A stretch of DNA of 64,000 bases from Pseudomonas flavescens. Its GTDB lineage: Bacteria > Pseudomonadota > Gammaproteobacteria > Pseudomonadales > Pseudomonadaceae. The notes below the pieces were generated by a model. It was given only the letters and a program-made list of their open reading frames with translations, was not told where the DNA came from and ran no database searches. Position 1 is the stretch's first letter. Each line of letters opens with the position of its first letter. Below are positions 37,139 to 46,384 of this stretch, piece after piece. Both the position numbers and the translations under genes were made by a program. The stretch lies in assembly GCF_013408425.1 (NCBI RefSeq), contig NZ_JACBYV010000001.1:5887878-5951877 (forward strand), read 5' to 3'.

Positions 37139-40100
37139 ATGTCCTTCAACCTTTCCGCCTGGGCGCTGCATCACCGGCAGATCGTCCTGTACCTGATGTT
37201 GCTGCTGGGCATCGTTGGCGCCCTGTCGTATTCCAAGCTCGGGCAGAGCGAGGACCCGCCATTCACCTTCAAGGCCATGGTGGTGAAAACCAACTGGCCC
37301 GGCGCCACCGCCGAGCAGGTGGCGCGGCAGGTTACCGAACGCATCGAGAAGAAGCTGATGGAGACCGGCGAGTACGATCGCATCGTGTCCTTCTCACGGC
37401 CTGGCGAATCTCAGGTCACCTTCCTGGCTCGCGATTCCATGCATTCCAACGAGATTCCCGAGCTCTGGTACCAGCTACGCAAGAAGATCGCCGATATTCG
37501 CCACACCCTGCCAGGCGGTATCCAGGGGCCGTTCTTCAACGACGAGTTCGGCACCACCTTCGGCAACATCTACGCGCTGACCGGCAGCGGTTTCGATTAC
37601 GCGGTGCTCAAGGATTATGCCGACCGCGTGCAACTGCAACTGCAGCGGGTCAAGGACGTCGGCAAGGTCGAGCTGGTCGGCCTGCAGGACGAAAAGATCT
37701 GGATCGAACTGTCCAACACCAAGCTGGCCACTCTTGGCCTGCCGCTCGCTGCCGTGCAGCAGGCCCTCGAACAGCAGAACGCGATGGCCGTGGCGGGCTT
37801 CTTCGAGACCGGCTCCGACCGCGTGCAGTTGCGGGTCAGCGGCAGTTTCGAGACGGTCGAGCAGATCCGCGATTTCCCCATTCGCGTGGCCGATCGCACC
37901 TTCCGCATTGGCGACGTCGCCGAGATCAACCGTGGCTTCAACGATCCACCCGCGCCACGCATGCGTTTCATGGGTGAAGATGCCATCGGCCTGGCGGTGT
38001 CGATGAAGCCCGGTGGCGACATTCTGGTCCTCGGCAAGGCGCTGGAGGTTGAGTTCACGCGGTTGCAGAACAACCTGCCGGCGGGCATGCAGCTGCGCAA
38101 GGTGTCGGACCAGCCGGCAGCGGTGAAGACCGGCGTCGGTGAGTTCGTCAAGGTGCTCACCGAGGCGCTGATCATCGTGCTGCTGGTTAGCTTCTTCTCC
38201 CTGGGCATGCGTACCGGGCTGGTGGTGGCACTGTCGATTCCCCTGGTGCTGGCGATGACCTTCGCCGCCATGTACTACCTGAACATCGGCCTGCACAAGA
38301 TTTCCCTGGGAGCACTGGTGCTGGCGCTGGGTCTGCTGGTGGACGACGCGATCATTGCCGTGGAAATCATGGCGATCAAGATGGAGCAGGGCTACGACCG
38401 TCTCAAGGCGGCCAGCTTCGCCTGGACGAGTACGGCGTTTCCGATGCTCACCGGCACCCTGATCACCGCCGCAGGCTTTCTGCCGATCGCCACGGCGCAG
38501 TCGGGCACTGGCGAGTACACCCGCTCGATCTTTCAGGTGGTGACCATCGCGTTGTTGATGTCCTGGGTCGCTGCGGTGATGTTCGTGCCTTATCTGGGCG
38601 CTCGTTTCCTGCCGGATCTGGCCAAGCAGGCGGCTCAGAAACGCGGTGGCAGCGGTGCAGGGCACGATCCCTATGACACGGCGTTCTACAAGCGCGTCCG
38701 GCGCGTGGTCGACTGGTGCGTGCGACGGCGCAAGACGGTGATCGTGCTGACCCTGGCGCTGTTCGTCGGCTCGATCCTGCTGTTCCGCTTCGTGCCGCAG
38801 CAGTTCTTCCCGGCATCGGGGCGACTGGAGCTGATGGTCGACTTCAAACTGGCCGAAGGCGCTTCGTTGATCGCCACCGAGGCCGAGGTGCGGCGTCTCG
38901 AGGAGCGCCTGGCCGGGCATCCCGGTGTGGATAACTACGTGGCTTACGTGGGGACCGGCTCACCGCGTTTCTACCTGCCGCTGGATCAGCAACTGCCGGC
39001 GACCAGCTTCGCGCAGATCGTCGTGCTGGCGAAAACCATCGAGGATCGCGAGGCCGTGCGCAGCTGGCTGATCGGCGTGTTGAACGATGAGTTCCCAAGC
39101 CTGCGCACGCGCATCTCGCGTCTGGAGAACGGGCCGCCGGTGGGCTACCCCGTGCAGTTCCGGGTTTCCGGCGAGCATATCGACGAAGTCCGCGGGCTGG
39201 CCCGGCAAGTCGCCGACAAGGTGCGTGACAACCCTTATGTGGTCAACGTGCATCTGGACTGGGAAGAGCCGAGCAAGGTGGTGTACCTGAATATCGATCA
39301 GGACCGCGCCCGGGCGCTGGGCGTCAGCACTGCCGACGTGTCGAAGTTCCTGCGCAGCGCGTTGAATGGCTCATCGGTCAGCGATTACCGCGAGGACAAC
39401 GAACTGATCGAGATTCTTCTGCGCGGCACGCCAGTGGAGCGTCAGGCGCTGGAGTTGCTTCCGAGCCTGGCGGTGCCGACCCAGAGTGGCAAGAGTGTCG
39501 CGCTGTCGCAGATCGCCACCCTCGAATACGGCTTCGAGGAGGGGGTGATCTGGCACCGCAATCGCCTGCCGACCGTGACCGTGCGTGCCGATATATACGG
39601 TCCGCAGCAGCCCGCGACGCTGACCCAGCAGATTCTGCCGACGCTGGACGACGTGCGTGCGCACCTCCCGGATGGCTACCTGCTGGAAGTGGGAGGCACG
39701 GTGGAGGACTCCTCCAGAGGCCAGGCTTCGGTGAATGCCGGCGTGCCGCTGTTCGTGGTGGTGGTACTGACACTGCTGATGCTGCAGCTCAAGAGTTTCT
39801 CGCGGTCGATCATGGTGTTTCTCACCGCGCCTCTCGGGCTGATCGGCGTGACCCTGTTCCTGCTGCTGTTCGGCCAACCGTTCGGCTTCGTGGCCATGCT
39901 CGGCACCATTGCGCTGTCAGGCATGATCATGCGCAACTCGGTGATTCTGGTCGACCAGATCGAGCAGGACAGAGCGGCGGGGCTGGATACCTGGGATGCC
40001 ATCGTCGAAGCCACGGTACGGCGCTTCCGGCCCATCGTGCTGACCGCCCTGGCGGCGGTACTGGCGATGATTCCCCTGTCGCGCAGCGTGTTCTTCGGGC

Positions 40101-40231
40101 CGATGGCGGTGGCGATCATGGGCGGTTTGATCGTGGCCACGGCGCTGACCCTGTTGTTCCTGCCTGCGCTCTACGCCGGATGGTTCAGGGTCAAGCCCGG
40201 TGAAAAGCTGCAAATCGCAAGCGACACCTGA
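37139..40231 (+). CDS. RND efflux pump permease
   Basis: The 1030-residue protein has the standard RND layout: two repeats of six helices, each with a large periplasmic loop. The Asp-Asp proton relay is seen in helix 4 (LGLLVDDAIIAVE), and FFNDEFGTTFGN and RNSVILVDQIEQD lie elsewhere in the pore and helix-10/11 region. It would export drugs or organic compounds by proton antiport. The N-terminus (LHHRQIVLYLMLLLGIVG) resembles the TriC/VmeD-like branch more than MexB. The substrate is unknown. Confidence 0.92.
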   Translation: MSFNLSAWALHHRQIVLYLMLLLGIVGALSYSKLGQSEDPPFTFKAMVVKTNWPGATAEQVARQVTERIEKKLMETGEYDRIVSFSRPGESQVTFLARDSMHSNEIPELWYQLRKKIADIRHTLPGGIQGPFFNDEFGTTFGNIYALTGSGFDYAVLKDYADRVQLQLQRVKDVGKVELVGLQDEKIWIELSNTKLATLGLPLAAVQQALEQQNAMAVAGFFETGSDRVQLRVSGSFETVEQIRDFPIRVADRTFRIGDVAEINRGFNDPPAPRMRFMGEDAIGLAVSMKPGGDILVLGKALEVEFTRLQNNLPAGMQLRKVSDQPAAVKTGVGEFVKVLTEALIIVLLVSFFSLGMRTGLVVALSIPLVLAMTFAAMYYLNIGLHKISLGALVLALGLLVDDAIIAVEIMAIKMEQGYDRLKAASFAWTSTAFPMLTGTLITAAGFLPIATAQSGTGEYTRSIFQVVTIALLMSWVAAVMFVPYLGARFLPDLAKQAAQKRGGSGAGHDPYDTAFYKRVRRVVDWCVRRRKTVIVLTLALFVGSILLFRFVPQQFFPASGRLELMVDFKLAEGASLIATEAEVRRLEERLAGHPGVDNYVAYVGTGSPRFYLPLDQQLPATSFAQIVVLAKTIEDREAVRSWLIGVLNDEFPSLRTRISRLENGPPVGYPVQFRVSGEHIDEVRGLARQVADKVRDNPYVVNVHLDWEEPSKVVYLNIDQDRARALGVSTADVSKFLRSALNGSSVSDYREDNELIEILLRGTPVERQALELLPSLAVPTQSGKSVALSQIATLEYGFEEGVIWHRNRLPTVTVRADIYGPQQPATLTQQILPTLDDVRAHLPDGYLLEVGGTVEDSSRGQASVNAGVPLFVVVVLTLLMLQLKSFSRSIMVFLTAPLGLIGVTLFLLLFGQPFGFVAMLGTIALSGMIMRNSVILVDQIEQDRAAGLDTWDAIVEATVRRFRPIVLTALAAVLAMIPLSRSVFFGPMAVAIMGGLIVATALTLLFLPALYAGWFRVKPGEKLQIASDT

Positions 40232-40282
40232 CGGCAAGTGCCTGACTGCGCCGGGTGCGCGGTCAGGCCTGTTACCGAGGTT

Positions 40283-40960
40283 TCAGAGCGCGCCGAAGAC
40301 CTTCTTCGCCAGGCTGGTGGCGGCGGCTGCGGGGTTCTCGCGGATACCGGCTTCCTGCTTGGCGATCATGTCGAACAGGCCGTCGAGTGCCTGTTCGGTC
40401 ACATAGCTTTCGATATTCGCGCTCTTGGCGTCGAGCACGCCGAAGGTAGCGGCCTGGCTGGCGAAGCTGTTGTACTGTTTGGCCAGGCCGACCTGGTCGG
40501 TGGCCTGCTTGACGATGGGCAGAAACTTGGCGCGGATCTGCTCGCGGCTGCTCTTGTTCAGGTATTGAGTCGCCGAGTCCTGCGGGCCGGAGAGAATGCT
40601 CTTGGCGTCCTGCACGGTCATCTTCTTGACCGCGTCGACCAGCAGCGCCTGGGCCTGTGGCACGGCGGCTTCGGCGGCCTTGTTCATGCTGGTTTCAAGC
40701 TGCTCGACCTGAGCGCCCATGCCCATCATCTTCATGGTCTTGGCGGCCTTGCCGAGCTTGCCCGGCAGCTCGATACGCACCTCGGGGTTGCCACTGAAAC
40801 CACCCGGTTTGCCGAGCTGCTGCACGGCCACCTTGGCGCCCTGGGTGAGGGCGTCTTTCAGGCCGCCGCTGGCGTCCTGCTGGCTGAGGTCGGAAAGCGA
40901 CAGGGCGAACACGTTGGCGGACAGCAGCAGGCCGGCGACGAGAACAGGGATGCGGAGCAT
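40283..40960 (-). CDS. DUF4197 family exported protein
   Basis: The 225-residue protein has a signal peptide (about 1-19, ending NVFALS) and an Ala/Lys-rich helical remainder typical of DUF4197, including LSLSDLSQQDASGGLKDAL at the mature N-terminus and KYNSFAS-like segments. It is periplasmic by inference. The function is unknown. It is convergent with the RND pump gene. Confidence 0.85.
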   Translation of the reverse strand: MLRIPVLVAGLLLSANVFALSLSDLSQQDASGGLKDALTQGAKVAVQQLGKPGGFSGNPEVRIELPGKLGKAAKTMKMMGMGAQVEQLETSMNKAAEAAVPQAQALLVDAVKKMTVQDAKSILSGPQDSATQYLNKSSREQIRAKFLPIVKQATDQVGLAKQYNSFASQAATFGVLDAKSANIESYVTEQALDGLFDMIAKQEAGIRENPAAAATSLAKKVFGAL

Positions 40961-41081
40961 GGCGGTAACCTTCGAGCGGTGAGATATGCAGCGAGCTTAG
41001 CAGGCTGTCGATGTTCTCGGCGAAGGTTGAGGAGGGCGCGAAGGGGAGGCGGCACGCCCTGAGGGCGTGCCGGGTGCATCG

Positions 41082-42182
41082 TTACTGGACTTCGAGGGCG
41101 GTCAGGCTTTCCAGGGTCAGCGCGCCGACGGCCTGGCCATTGGCGGTCTGGTATTCGGTCAGCGCATCGAGGGTGCGCTTGCCGAGCTTGCCATCGACGG
41201 TGCCCGGGTTGAAACCGCGCTTGACCAGGCTCTGCTGCAGGCGGGTCACCAGGTTTTCATTGATATCGCCATCGCAGACGGTCTGGCGCGACACGATGCG
41301 GGCATTGCCTTCGAAGCGGGTGACCTGCAACTGGCGCTTCTCTTCCGGCACGATGATCTGGTTGGCTTCCACCGGGCGCACCACTTCGGTGGAGGCGACC
41401 TTGGTGTACTCCGGGTCCAGCGTCACTTCGATGGCCTGGGCGGGCTTGTCGACGATCCAGCGGGTCACGCTCTTGTATTGAGCCGGGTCGGTCTCGACGC
41501 GTACGGTTTCCGGGGACACCAGTTTCTTGACCTTGACCACTTCCTGCTTGGCCGGTACCTGGCGTGCGCAGAACGACATGGCGCCGGTGCCGCTCGAGTA
41601 GCGAGTGCCGGCTGCGCGACACTGGTCGAGCACGGTCTTGGCTTCTTCGAGAGTGATGGTTTCCTGGGCATTTTCGTAGACCGCCGGGACGACGATGTAG
41701 CGCTTGACCTCAGGGCGGATCTTCACCTGCTCGGATACCACGCGGTAGGTCGGCGGCTCGATGCGGTAGGTCTTGGTGCCTTCACGGGTGACCACCTGCT
41801 TGAAGCCCTTGTCGAGCTCGGCAGGGGTGACGGTGATCTTGTTGACCGAGTCCTTGACCACGATCTCCTGGGTGCTCTGCACCGGGCGCGGTCTGACCTG
41901 GGCATGAACCCAGCACTGACCGGGCTGGATTTCGTATTCCTGAGGCTCCTGGGCGCTCGCAGCGGCAGCCGTCGGTTTGGCCGGCACGGGCTGGCTGCCT
42001 GGTGCGGCGACGGTTGCAGCCTGTGCTGCTGGCTGCGCTGCGGCGGGCGCGGTAGTGGCCTGCTGAGCGACTGGTGCCGGTTGTGCCGGCTTTTCTTCGT
42101 TATTGGTCGATGTGGCCGAAGGCTGCATGGCGCAACCCGAAACCATGATCGCCAGTGATCCCAGAATTGTGTAATAACGCAC
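41082..42182 (-). CDS. Lipoprotein with C-terminal peptidoglycan-binding domain
   Basis: The predicted 366-residue protein starts with a lipoprotein signal (lipobox region MVSGC). An Ala/Pro/Gln-rich linker (about 20-85) follows, then a middle region with two copies of a Val/Tyr-rich segment. It ends with a PG_binding_1 domain (LVKRGFNPGTVDGKLGKRTLDALTEYQ at about 315-345). GTG 42182 is preferred because AGGGA lies 5 bases before it; the longer ATG reading (42209) lacks such a site. A structural or envelope-linking role is likely. The specific function is unknown. Confidence 0.75.
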   Translation of the reverse strand: MRYYTILGSLAIMVSGCAMQPSATSTNNEEKPAQPAPVAQQATTAPAAAQPAAQAATVAAPGSQPVPAKPTAAAASAQEPQEYEIQPGQCWVHAQVRPRPVQSTQEIVVKDSVNKITVTPAELDKGFKQVVTREGTKTYRIEPPTYRVVSEQVKIRPEVKRYIVVPAVYENAQETITLEEAKTVLDQCRAAGTRYSSGTGAMSFCARQVPAKQEVVKVKKLVSPETVRVETDPAQYKSVTRWIVDKPAQAIEVTLDPEYTKVASTEVVRPVEANQIIVPEEKRQLQVTRFEGNARIVSRQTVCDGDINENLVTRLQQSLVKRGFNPGTVDGKLGKRTLDALTEYQTANGQAVGALTLESLTALEVQ

Positions 42183-42292
42183 GAAAATCCCTGCCCTAAA
42201 TGGCCCCAACGACGCATCTTAGGGACTGTTGCAGTAAAGCTCAATAACGGACGAGGCCTATCGTCGTGTCAGATCGACATGACGGTCCGCCC

Positions 42293-44776
42293 CTAGAGTC
42301 CGTCGAGCAACTCCTCGCTGCGATCCATGGTTACCTGACGGATCGACAGGCGAATTTCCGCGGGCAGCACGCGCTTGGCGGCGCCTTCTGCCAACTCGGC
42401 GAACTCCGGGTGGTGGCTGAGTTTGCCGGCTTCGTCCTTGCGCAGCACGCCCTGGTCGAGCAGGGTCTGGATGAAGTGGCGGAACAGGCTCTTGTCGAAG
42501 AATTCCGGGGCGTTCAGGCCGTGCAGGATCGACAGGCGCTGGGCCATGACCGTGCACAGGTCCTCCAGCTCCTCGGCGCTGATGCTGTTCTGCCCGGCAT
42601 TGAGCAGCAGGGCGCTGGCCATGTAGAAGCGCTGCAGCGTCTGGGCGATGGCGCGGGACAGCAGGGTCAGCAGCACGAAGTGCCGCGAGCTCGGCGCCGG
42701 GCGCACGTACAGGTCGTTCTCGACCTTGAGCAGACCCTGTTCGACGAAGGCCACCAGCCACTGATCGACCACGCCTTCGAGTTCATCCGCGGACCAGCGG
42801 ATGTACAGCTCGGCCTGCAGGTAGGGATACAGCGCGTGAACGAAGCGCAGGATCTGTTCGCGGCTCATCCGCCCGCTGCTCTGGAAGAAGCTCGCCAACA
42901 GGCCGGGCAGGGCGAAGATGTGCAGCACGTTGTTGCGGTAGTAGGTCATCAGGATGGCGTTCTGCTCATCCAGATAGAGAATGCGCCCCAGGGCATCCTT
43001 CTGCTCGGAAAGCAATTCCATGCCGCGCACGTATTCGATCAGGGCCAGGCCGTCGCCTTCCGGCACGGTGGTATGCGGCGAGTAGGGCACGCGGCGCAGC
43101 AGGCTCTGATACAGGTCGAGGATGCGGGTCAGGGCGCGCTCATCGAGGGCCAGCTTGCTGGTGGAGAGCAGCGCCAGGGCCACCAGGTTGACGGGGTTGA
43201 TCGCTGCCGCTTCGTTGAGGCGCTGAGCCACCCGCTCGCCGAGGCGGTTGGTGGTCTCGTTGAGCCAGGCCGGGCGATAGTCCGGCCCCAGGTTCTGGTC
43301 GCGCCAGTCCGGCTGTTGCCCGTCGAGAAAGCTGTCGAGCTTGATCGGCTCGCCGAAGTTGACCCAGACATGGCCGAAGCGCTGCTTGAGCGCGCCGATG
43401 ACCTTGAAGATATCGAAGATCGATTCCTTCTTCTTGCTCGCACCACGCAGCTCGCCCAGATAGGTGCGGCCTTCCAGCACCCGCTCGTAGCCGATGTACA
43501 CGGGCACGAACACCACCGGCAGGCGATGGCTCTGCAGATAACTGCGCAGGGTGATGGCGAGCATGCCGGTTTTCGGCCGCAGCATGCGGCCGGTGCGCGA
43601 ACGACCACCCTCGACGAAGTACTCCACCGGATAACCCTTGCTGATCAGGGTGTGCAGGTACTCGTTGAACACGGCCGTATAGAGCGGGTTGCCCTTGAAG
43701 GTACGGCGCATGAAGAACGCACCGCCGCGGCGCAGCAGGCCACCGATGACCGGCATGTTGAGGTTGATGCCGGCAGCGATGTGCGGCGGCGTCAGGCCGT
43801 TGCGGAACAGCAGGTAGGACAGCAGCAGGTAGTCGATATGGCTGCGGTGGCAGGGCACGTAGATCACCTCGTGACCCTGGGCGATGTCCTGCACGCCTTC
43901 GATATGGTTGACCTTGATGCCGTCGTAGATCTTGTTCCAGAACCAGGACAGGATCAGCTCGAGAAAACGGATCGCCGTGTAGGTGTAATCCGACGCGATC
44001 TCGTTGCCGTAACGCAGGGCGAGGGCCTCGGCCTTGTGCACCGGAATGTTCTCGCGCTCGGCCTCTTCGGCGATCGCCTGGCGAACTTGCGGGCCATGTA
44101 CCAGGCCCTTGACCAGATTGCGCCGGTGCGACACGTCCGGGCCGATGACCGCGGCCTTCTGGTTGCGAAAGTGCACCCGCAGGATGCGGTGAACCATGCG
44201 CAGGGTGCGCTCCTGGCCCTTGTTCTGCGCGATCAGCTCGCGCAACTGGATGGGGGTGGAAAACTGCACGCGGGTGGTGCGGCCGAGGATCAGAATGCTG
44301 ACCAGACGGCGCAGGCGGCCGGTGACCGCCCAACTGTCGGCGAACAGCAGCTTCCAGGCGCTGGTTTCGTGATCCGGCGACTGGCCCCAGAACACGCTGA
44401 CCGGAATGATCTGCGCTTCTTCCGCGCTGTTTTCGCCAAGGGCCGTGACCATTCGCTGCAAGGTCGGCGAAATGCCGCGCTTGTCCTGACGGCCGAGCCA
44501 GTCGGGTTCCGGGGTCAGGTAGAAGAACGCCGCCGGTTCCATCAGCTCGCCGACTGCCACCGGCAGCACCGGCCGCGGCAAACCAGCCTTGGTGCATTCT
44601 CGATCGAGTACCGCCAGATCGCTCACCGAAGGCTGCTGCAGCACGTAGAACACCGGCTTGCTGCGGTCGAGCTTGAGGGTGAACGCCGACTGGTTGATGG
44701 TTTCCGAGCGCACCCACAGGTACAGGAGGCGGCGCAGGGTACCGAATGCGAGACGGCGAAGCGGGGAGCGGGTCAT
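42293..44776 (-). CDS. plsB: Glycerol-3-phosphate 1-O-acyltransferase PlsB
   Basis: PlsB catalyses the first step of phospholipid synthesis, acylating glycerol-3-phosphate at position 1 in the inner membrane. The 827-residue protein has the acyltransferase blocks: the H-x4-D motif ([11 protein letters not shown]), the phosphate-binding [10 protein letters not shown] block and [11 protein letters not shown]. The length fits the family (about 807-830). ATG 44776 is preferred over ATG 44833 because the longer form adds 19 non-conserved residues. A 279-base gap separates it from the sulfur operon. Confidence 0.95.
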   Translation of the reverse strand: MTRSPLRRLAFGTLRRLLYLWVRSETINQSAFTLKLDRSKPVFYVLQQPSVSDLAVLDRECTKAGLPRPVLPVAVGELMEPAAFFYLTPEPDWLGRQDKRGISPTLQRMVTALGENSAEEAQIIPVSVFWGQSPDHETSAWKLLFADSWAVTGRLRRLVSILILGRTTRVQFSTPIQLRELIAQNKGQERTLRMVHRILRVHFRNQKAAVIGPDVSHRRNLVKGLVHGPQVRQAIAEEAERENIPVHKAEALALRYGNEIASDYTYTAIRFLELILSWFWNKIYDGIKVNHIEGVQDIAQGHEVIYVPCHRSHIDYLLLSYLLFRNGLTPPHIAAGINLNMPVIGGLLRRGGAFFMRRTFKGNPLYTAVFNEYLHTLISKGYPVEYFVEGGRSRTGRMLRPKTGMLAITLRSYLQSHRLPVVFVPVYIGYERVLEGRTYLGELRGASKKKESIFDIFKVIGALKQRFGHVWVNFGEPIKLDSFLDGQQPDWRDQNLGPDYRPAWLNETTNRLGERVAQRLNEAAAINPVNLVALALLSTSKLALDERALTRILDLYQSLLRRVPYSPHTTVPEGDGLALIEYVRGMELLSEQKDALGRILYLDEQNAILMTYYRNNVLHIFALPGLLASFFQSSGRMSREQILRFVHALYPYLQAELYIRWSADELEGVVDQWLVAFVEQGLLKVENDLYVRPAPSSRHFVLLTLLSRAIAQTLQRFYMASALLLNAGQNSISAEELEDLCTVMAQRLSILHGLNAPEFFDKSLFRHFIQTLLDQGVLRKDEAGKLSHHPEFAELAEGAAKRVLPAEIRLSIRQVTMDRSEELLDGL

Positions 44777-45112
44777 ACGAGATCTGGCTGTGGCGACGAG
44801 CCTGTGCTCGGGGGCGCTAGTGTGCCGGATCACCGCCCTGTCGGCAAAATCTTGTAAAAGTTGGCGTTTCGTCGCGAAAAGTTCATTTGACAGCTACCTG
44901 CTGGTGCACGAGGCAGTCCCGCGCAGGTGGCGAGATCGCCTCGGCGGCGAATCTGCATGCTCCGGTCACGGGAGGGGCGGAGTACGACGCGTCTGCCTAA
45001 GCTTATTCGAATAAGCTATTTAATTATTTTGCATCCATTCAATTAGGGTATATCGACTCCGCGTCGTGGCCCTCGTTTGGTAAGGCGCGACGTCTTGCAA
45101 ATCGAGGTGTGT
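44777..45112. other. Intergenic region between plsB and the sulfur operon
   Basis: This 336-base stretch holds no gene. The plsB-proximal part is ordinary. The 45000-45060 part is strikingly A+T-rich for this genome and contains the palindrome listed next. A GGCC-N-TTTGG sequence near 45068 was examined as a sigma-54 site but its spacing is wrong. Confidence 0.6.
45000..45017. promoter_or_regulatory. 18-bp perfect palindrome, candidate operator of the sulfur operon
   Basis: AGCTTATTCGAATAAGCT is a perfect 18-base palindrome, 96 bases before the first start codon of the operon and within an A+T-rich block. No regulator gene is adjacent, so a global regulator such as CysB, or a distant one such as SfnR, could act here. 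That assignment is open. Confidence 0.55.
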
Positions 45113-46381
45113 ATGGTTCATCCGACGGCTGCCGAAAGCGGTTCGCCCGCGCTGCAGAATACATCAGGCGACGCCCTGGACCTGGCGCCGCGCCTTGCCC
45201 CAGCGCGCATTCTGCGCAACGACGAAGAGGCGCTGCAGGCGGCGCACGAACTGGCCGAGGCGGCGCGCGATCAGGCCATCGAGCGTGACCGCGAGCGTCA
45301 GTTGCCCTGGACCCTGATCGAGCAGTTCACCGCCAGTGGCCTGGGCAGCATCGCCGTGCCCCGGGAGTTCGGCGGCCCGCAGGTGTCCTATCGCACCATC
45401 GCCGAGGTCTTTCGGGTGATTTCCGCGGTGGACCCGGCCCTCGGGCAGATTCCCCAGAATCAGTTCGGCATGCTCGCCCTGCTGCAGTTGCTGGGCACCC
45501 CGGCGCAGCGCCAGCGGCTGTTCGGCAGCGTGCTGCAGGGCTGGCGCATCGGCAACGCCGGGCCTGAGCGCAGCAGCAAGCACACGCTGGATCTGCGTGC
45601 CCGGGTAGAACACGACGGTCAGCGTTACCTGCTCACTGGCGAGAAGTTCTACTCCACCGGCGCCATTTTCGCCCACTGGGTCGCCGTCAAGGCACTGGAT
45701 GAGCAGGGGCGGCCGGTGCTCGCGCTTATCCAGCGTGGGCGTCAGGGGTTGCGCATCGTCGATGACTGGTCCGGCTTCGGTCAGCGCACCACGGCCAGTG
45801 GCACGGTGCTGCTGGACCGGGTCGAGGTGGATGCCGAGAACCTGATCCCGCTTTGGCAGTTCGGCGAACGCCCCAGCATTCAGGGCGCCGCCTCCCAGCT
45901 CATCCAGGCCGCCATCGATGCCGGTATCGCTGCTGGCGCGCTGCGCGACGCGATTGCCTTCGTCCGCGAGAAATCCCGGCCCTGGGTCGATGCCAATGTC
46001 GAGCGGGCCAGCGACGACCCCTACGTGATCGCCGACATCGGCCGTTTGCATGTGGATCTGCATGCTGCCGAGGCGCTGCTGCGCAAGGCGGCCGGGGTGC
46101 TCGACGATGTCAGTGCCGACGTCATCGATGCCGATGCGGCCGCGCGCGCGTCGATTGCGGTCGCCGAAGCCAAGGTGCTGACCACCGAGATCAGTCTGCT
46201 GGCCAGCGAAAAGCTGCTGGAGCTGGCCGGCAGCCGCGCCACCCTGGCCGAGTTCGGCCTCGACCGGCACTGGCGCAACGCCCGTACCCACACCCTGCAC
46301 GACCCGGTGCGCTGGAAGTACCACGCCGTTGGTGCCTACCACCTCAACGGGCGTCACCCCGCCCGTCACTCCTGGATCTGA
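45113..46381 (+). CDS. SfnB-family acyl-CoA-dehydrogenase-like flavoprotein (first copy)
   Basis: The 422-residue protein has an acyl-CoA dehydrogenase fold of the SfnB/DszC branch. These members use reduced flavin to oxygenate sulfur or related compounds rather than dehydrogenate acyl-CoAs. Visible features are GLGSIAVPREFGG, the GEKFYSTGA loop and the C-terminal HWRNARTHTLHDP motif shared with the next gene. GAGG lies 5 bases before ATG 45113. It opens an operon with an LLM monooxygenase and a methionine-type ABC importer. The likely role is organosulfur scavenging. Confidence 0.85.
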   Translation: MVHPTAAESGSPALQNTSGDALDLAPRLAPARILRNDEEALQAAHELAEAARDQAIERDRERQLPWTLIEQFTASGLGSIAVPREFGGPQVSYRTIAEVFRVISAVDPALGQIPQNQFGMLALLQLLGTPAQRQRLFGSVLQGWRIGNAGPERSSKHTLDLRARVEHDGQRYLLTGEKFYSTGAIFAHWVAVKALDEQGRPVLALIQRGRQGLRIVDDWSGFGQRTTASGTVLLDRVEVDAENLIPLWQFGERPSIQGAASQLIQAAIDAGIAAGALRDAIAFVREKSRPWVDANVERASDDPYVIADIGRLHVDLHAAEALLRKAAGVLDDVSADVIDADAAARASIAVAEAKVLTTEISLLASEKLLELAGSRATLAEFGLDRHWRNARTHTLHDPVRWKYHAVGAYHLNGRHPARHSWI

Positions 46382-46384
46382 GCC

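Noticed and set aside
42266..44857. 863-codon plus-strand frame opposite plsB
   Set aside because: PlsB motifs on the other strand are unambiguous; this is the longest shadow frame of the window.
45066..45082. Possible sigma-54 promoter (GGCC ... TTTGG) before the sulfur operon
   Set aside because: The distance between GG and GC elements is wrong by one or more bases and the GC element is absent.
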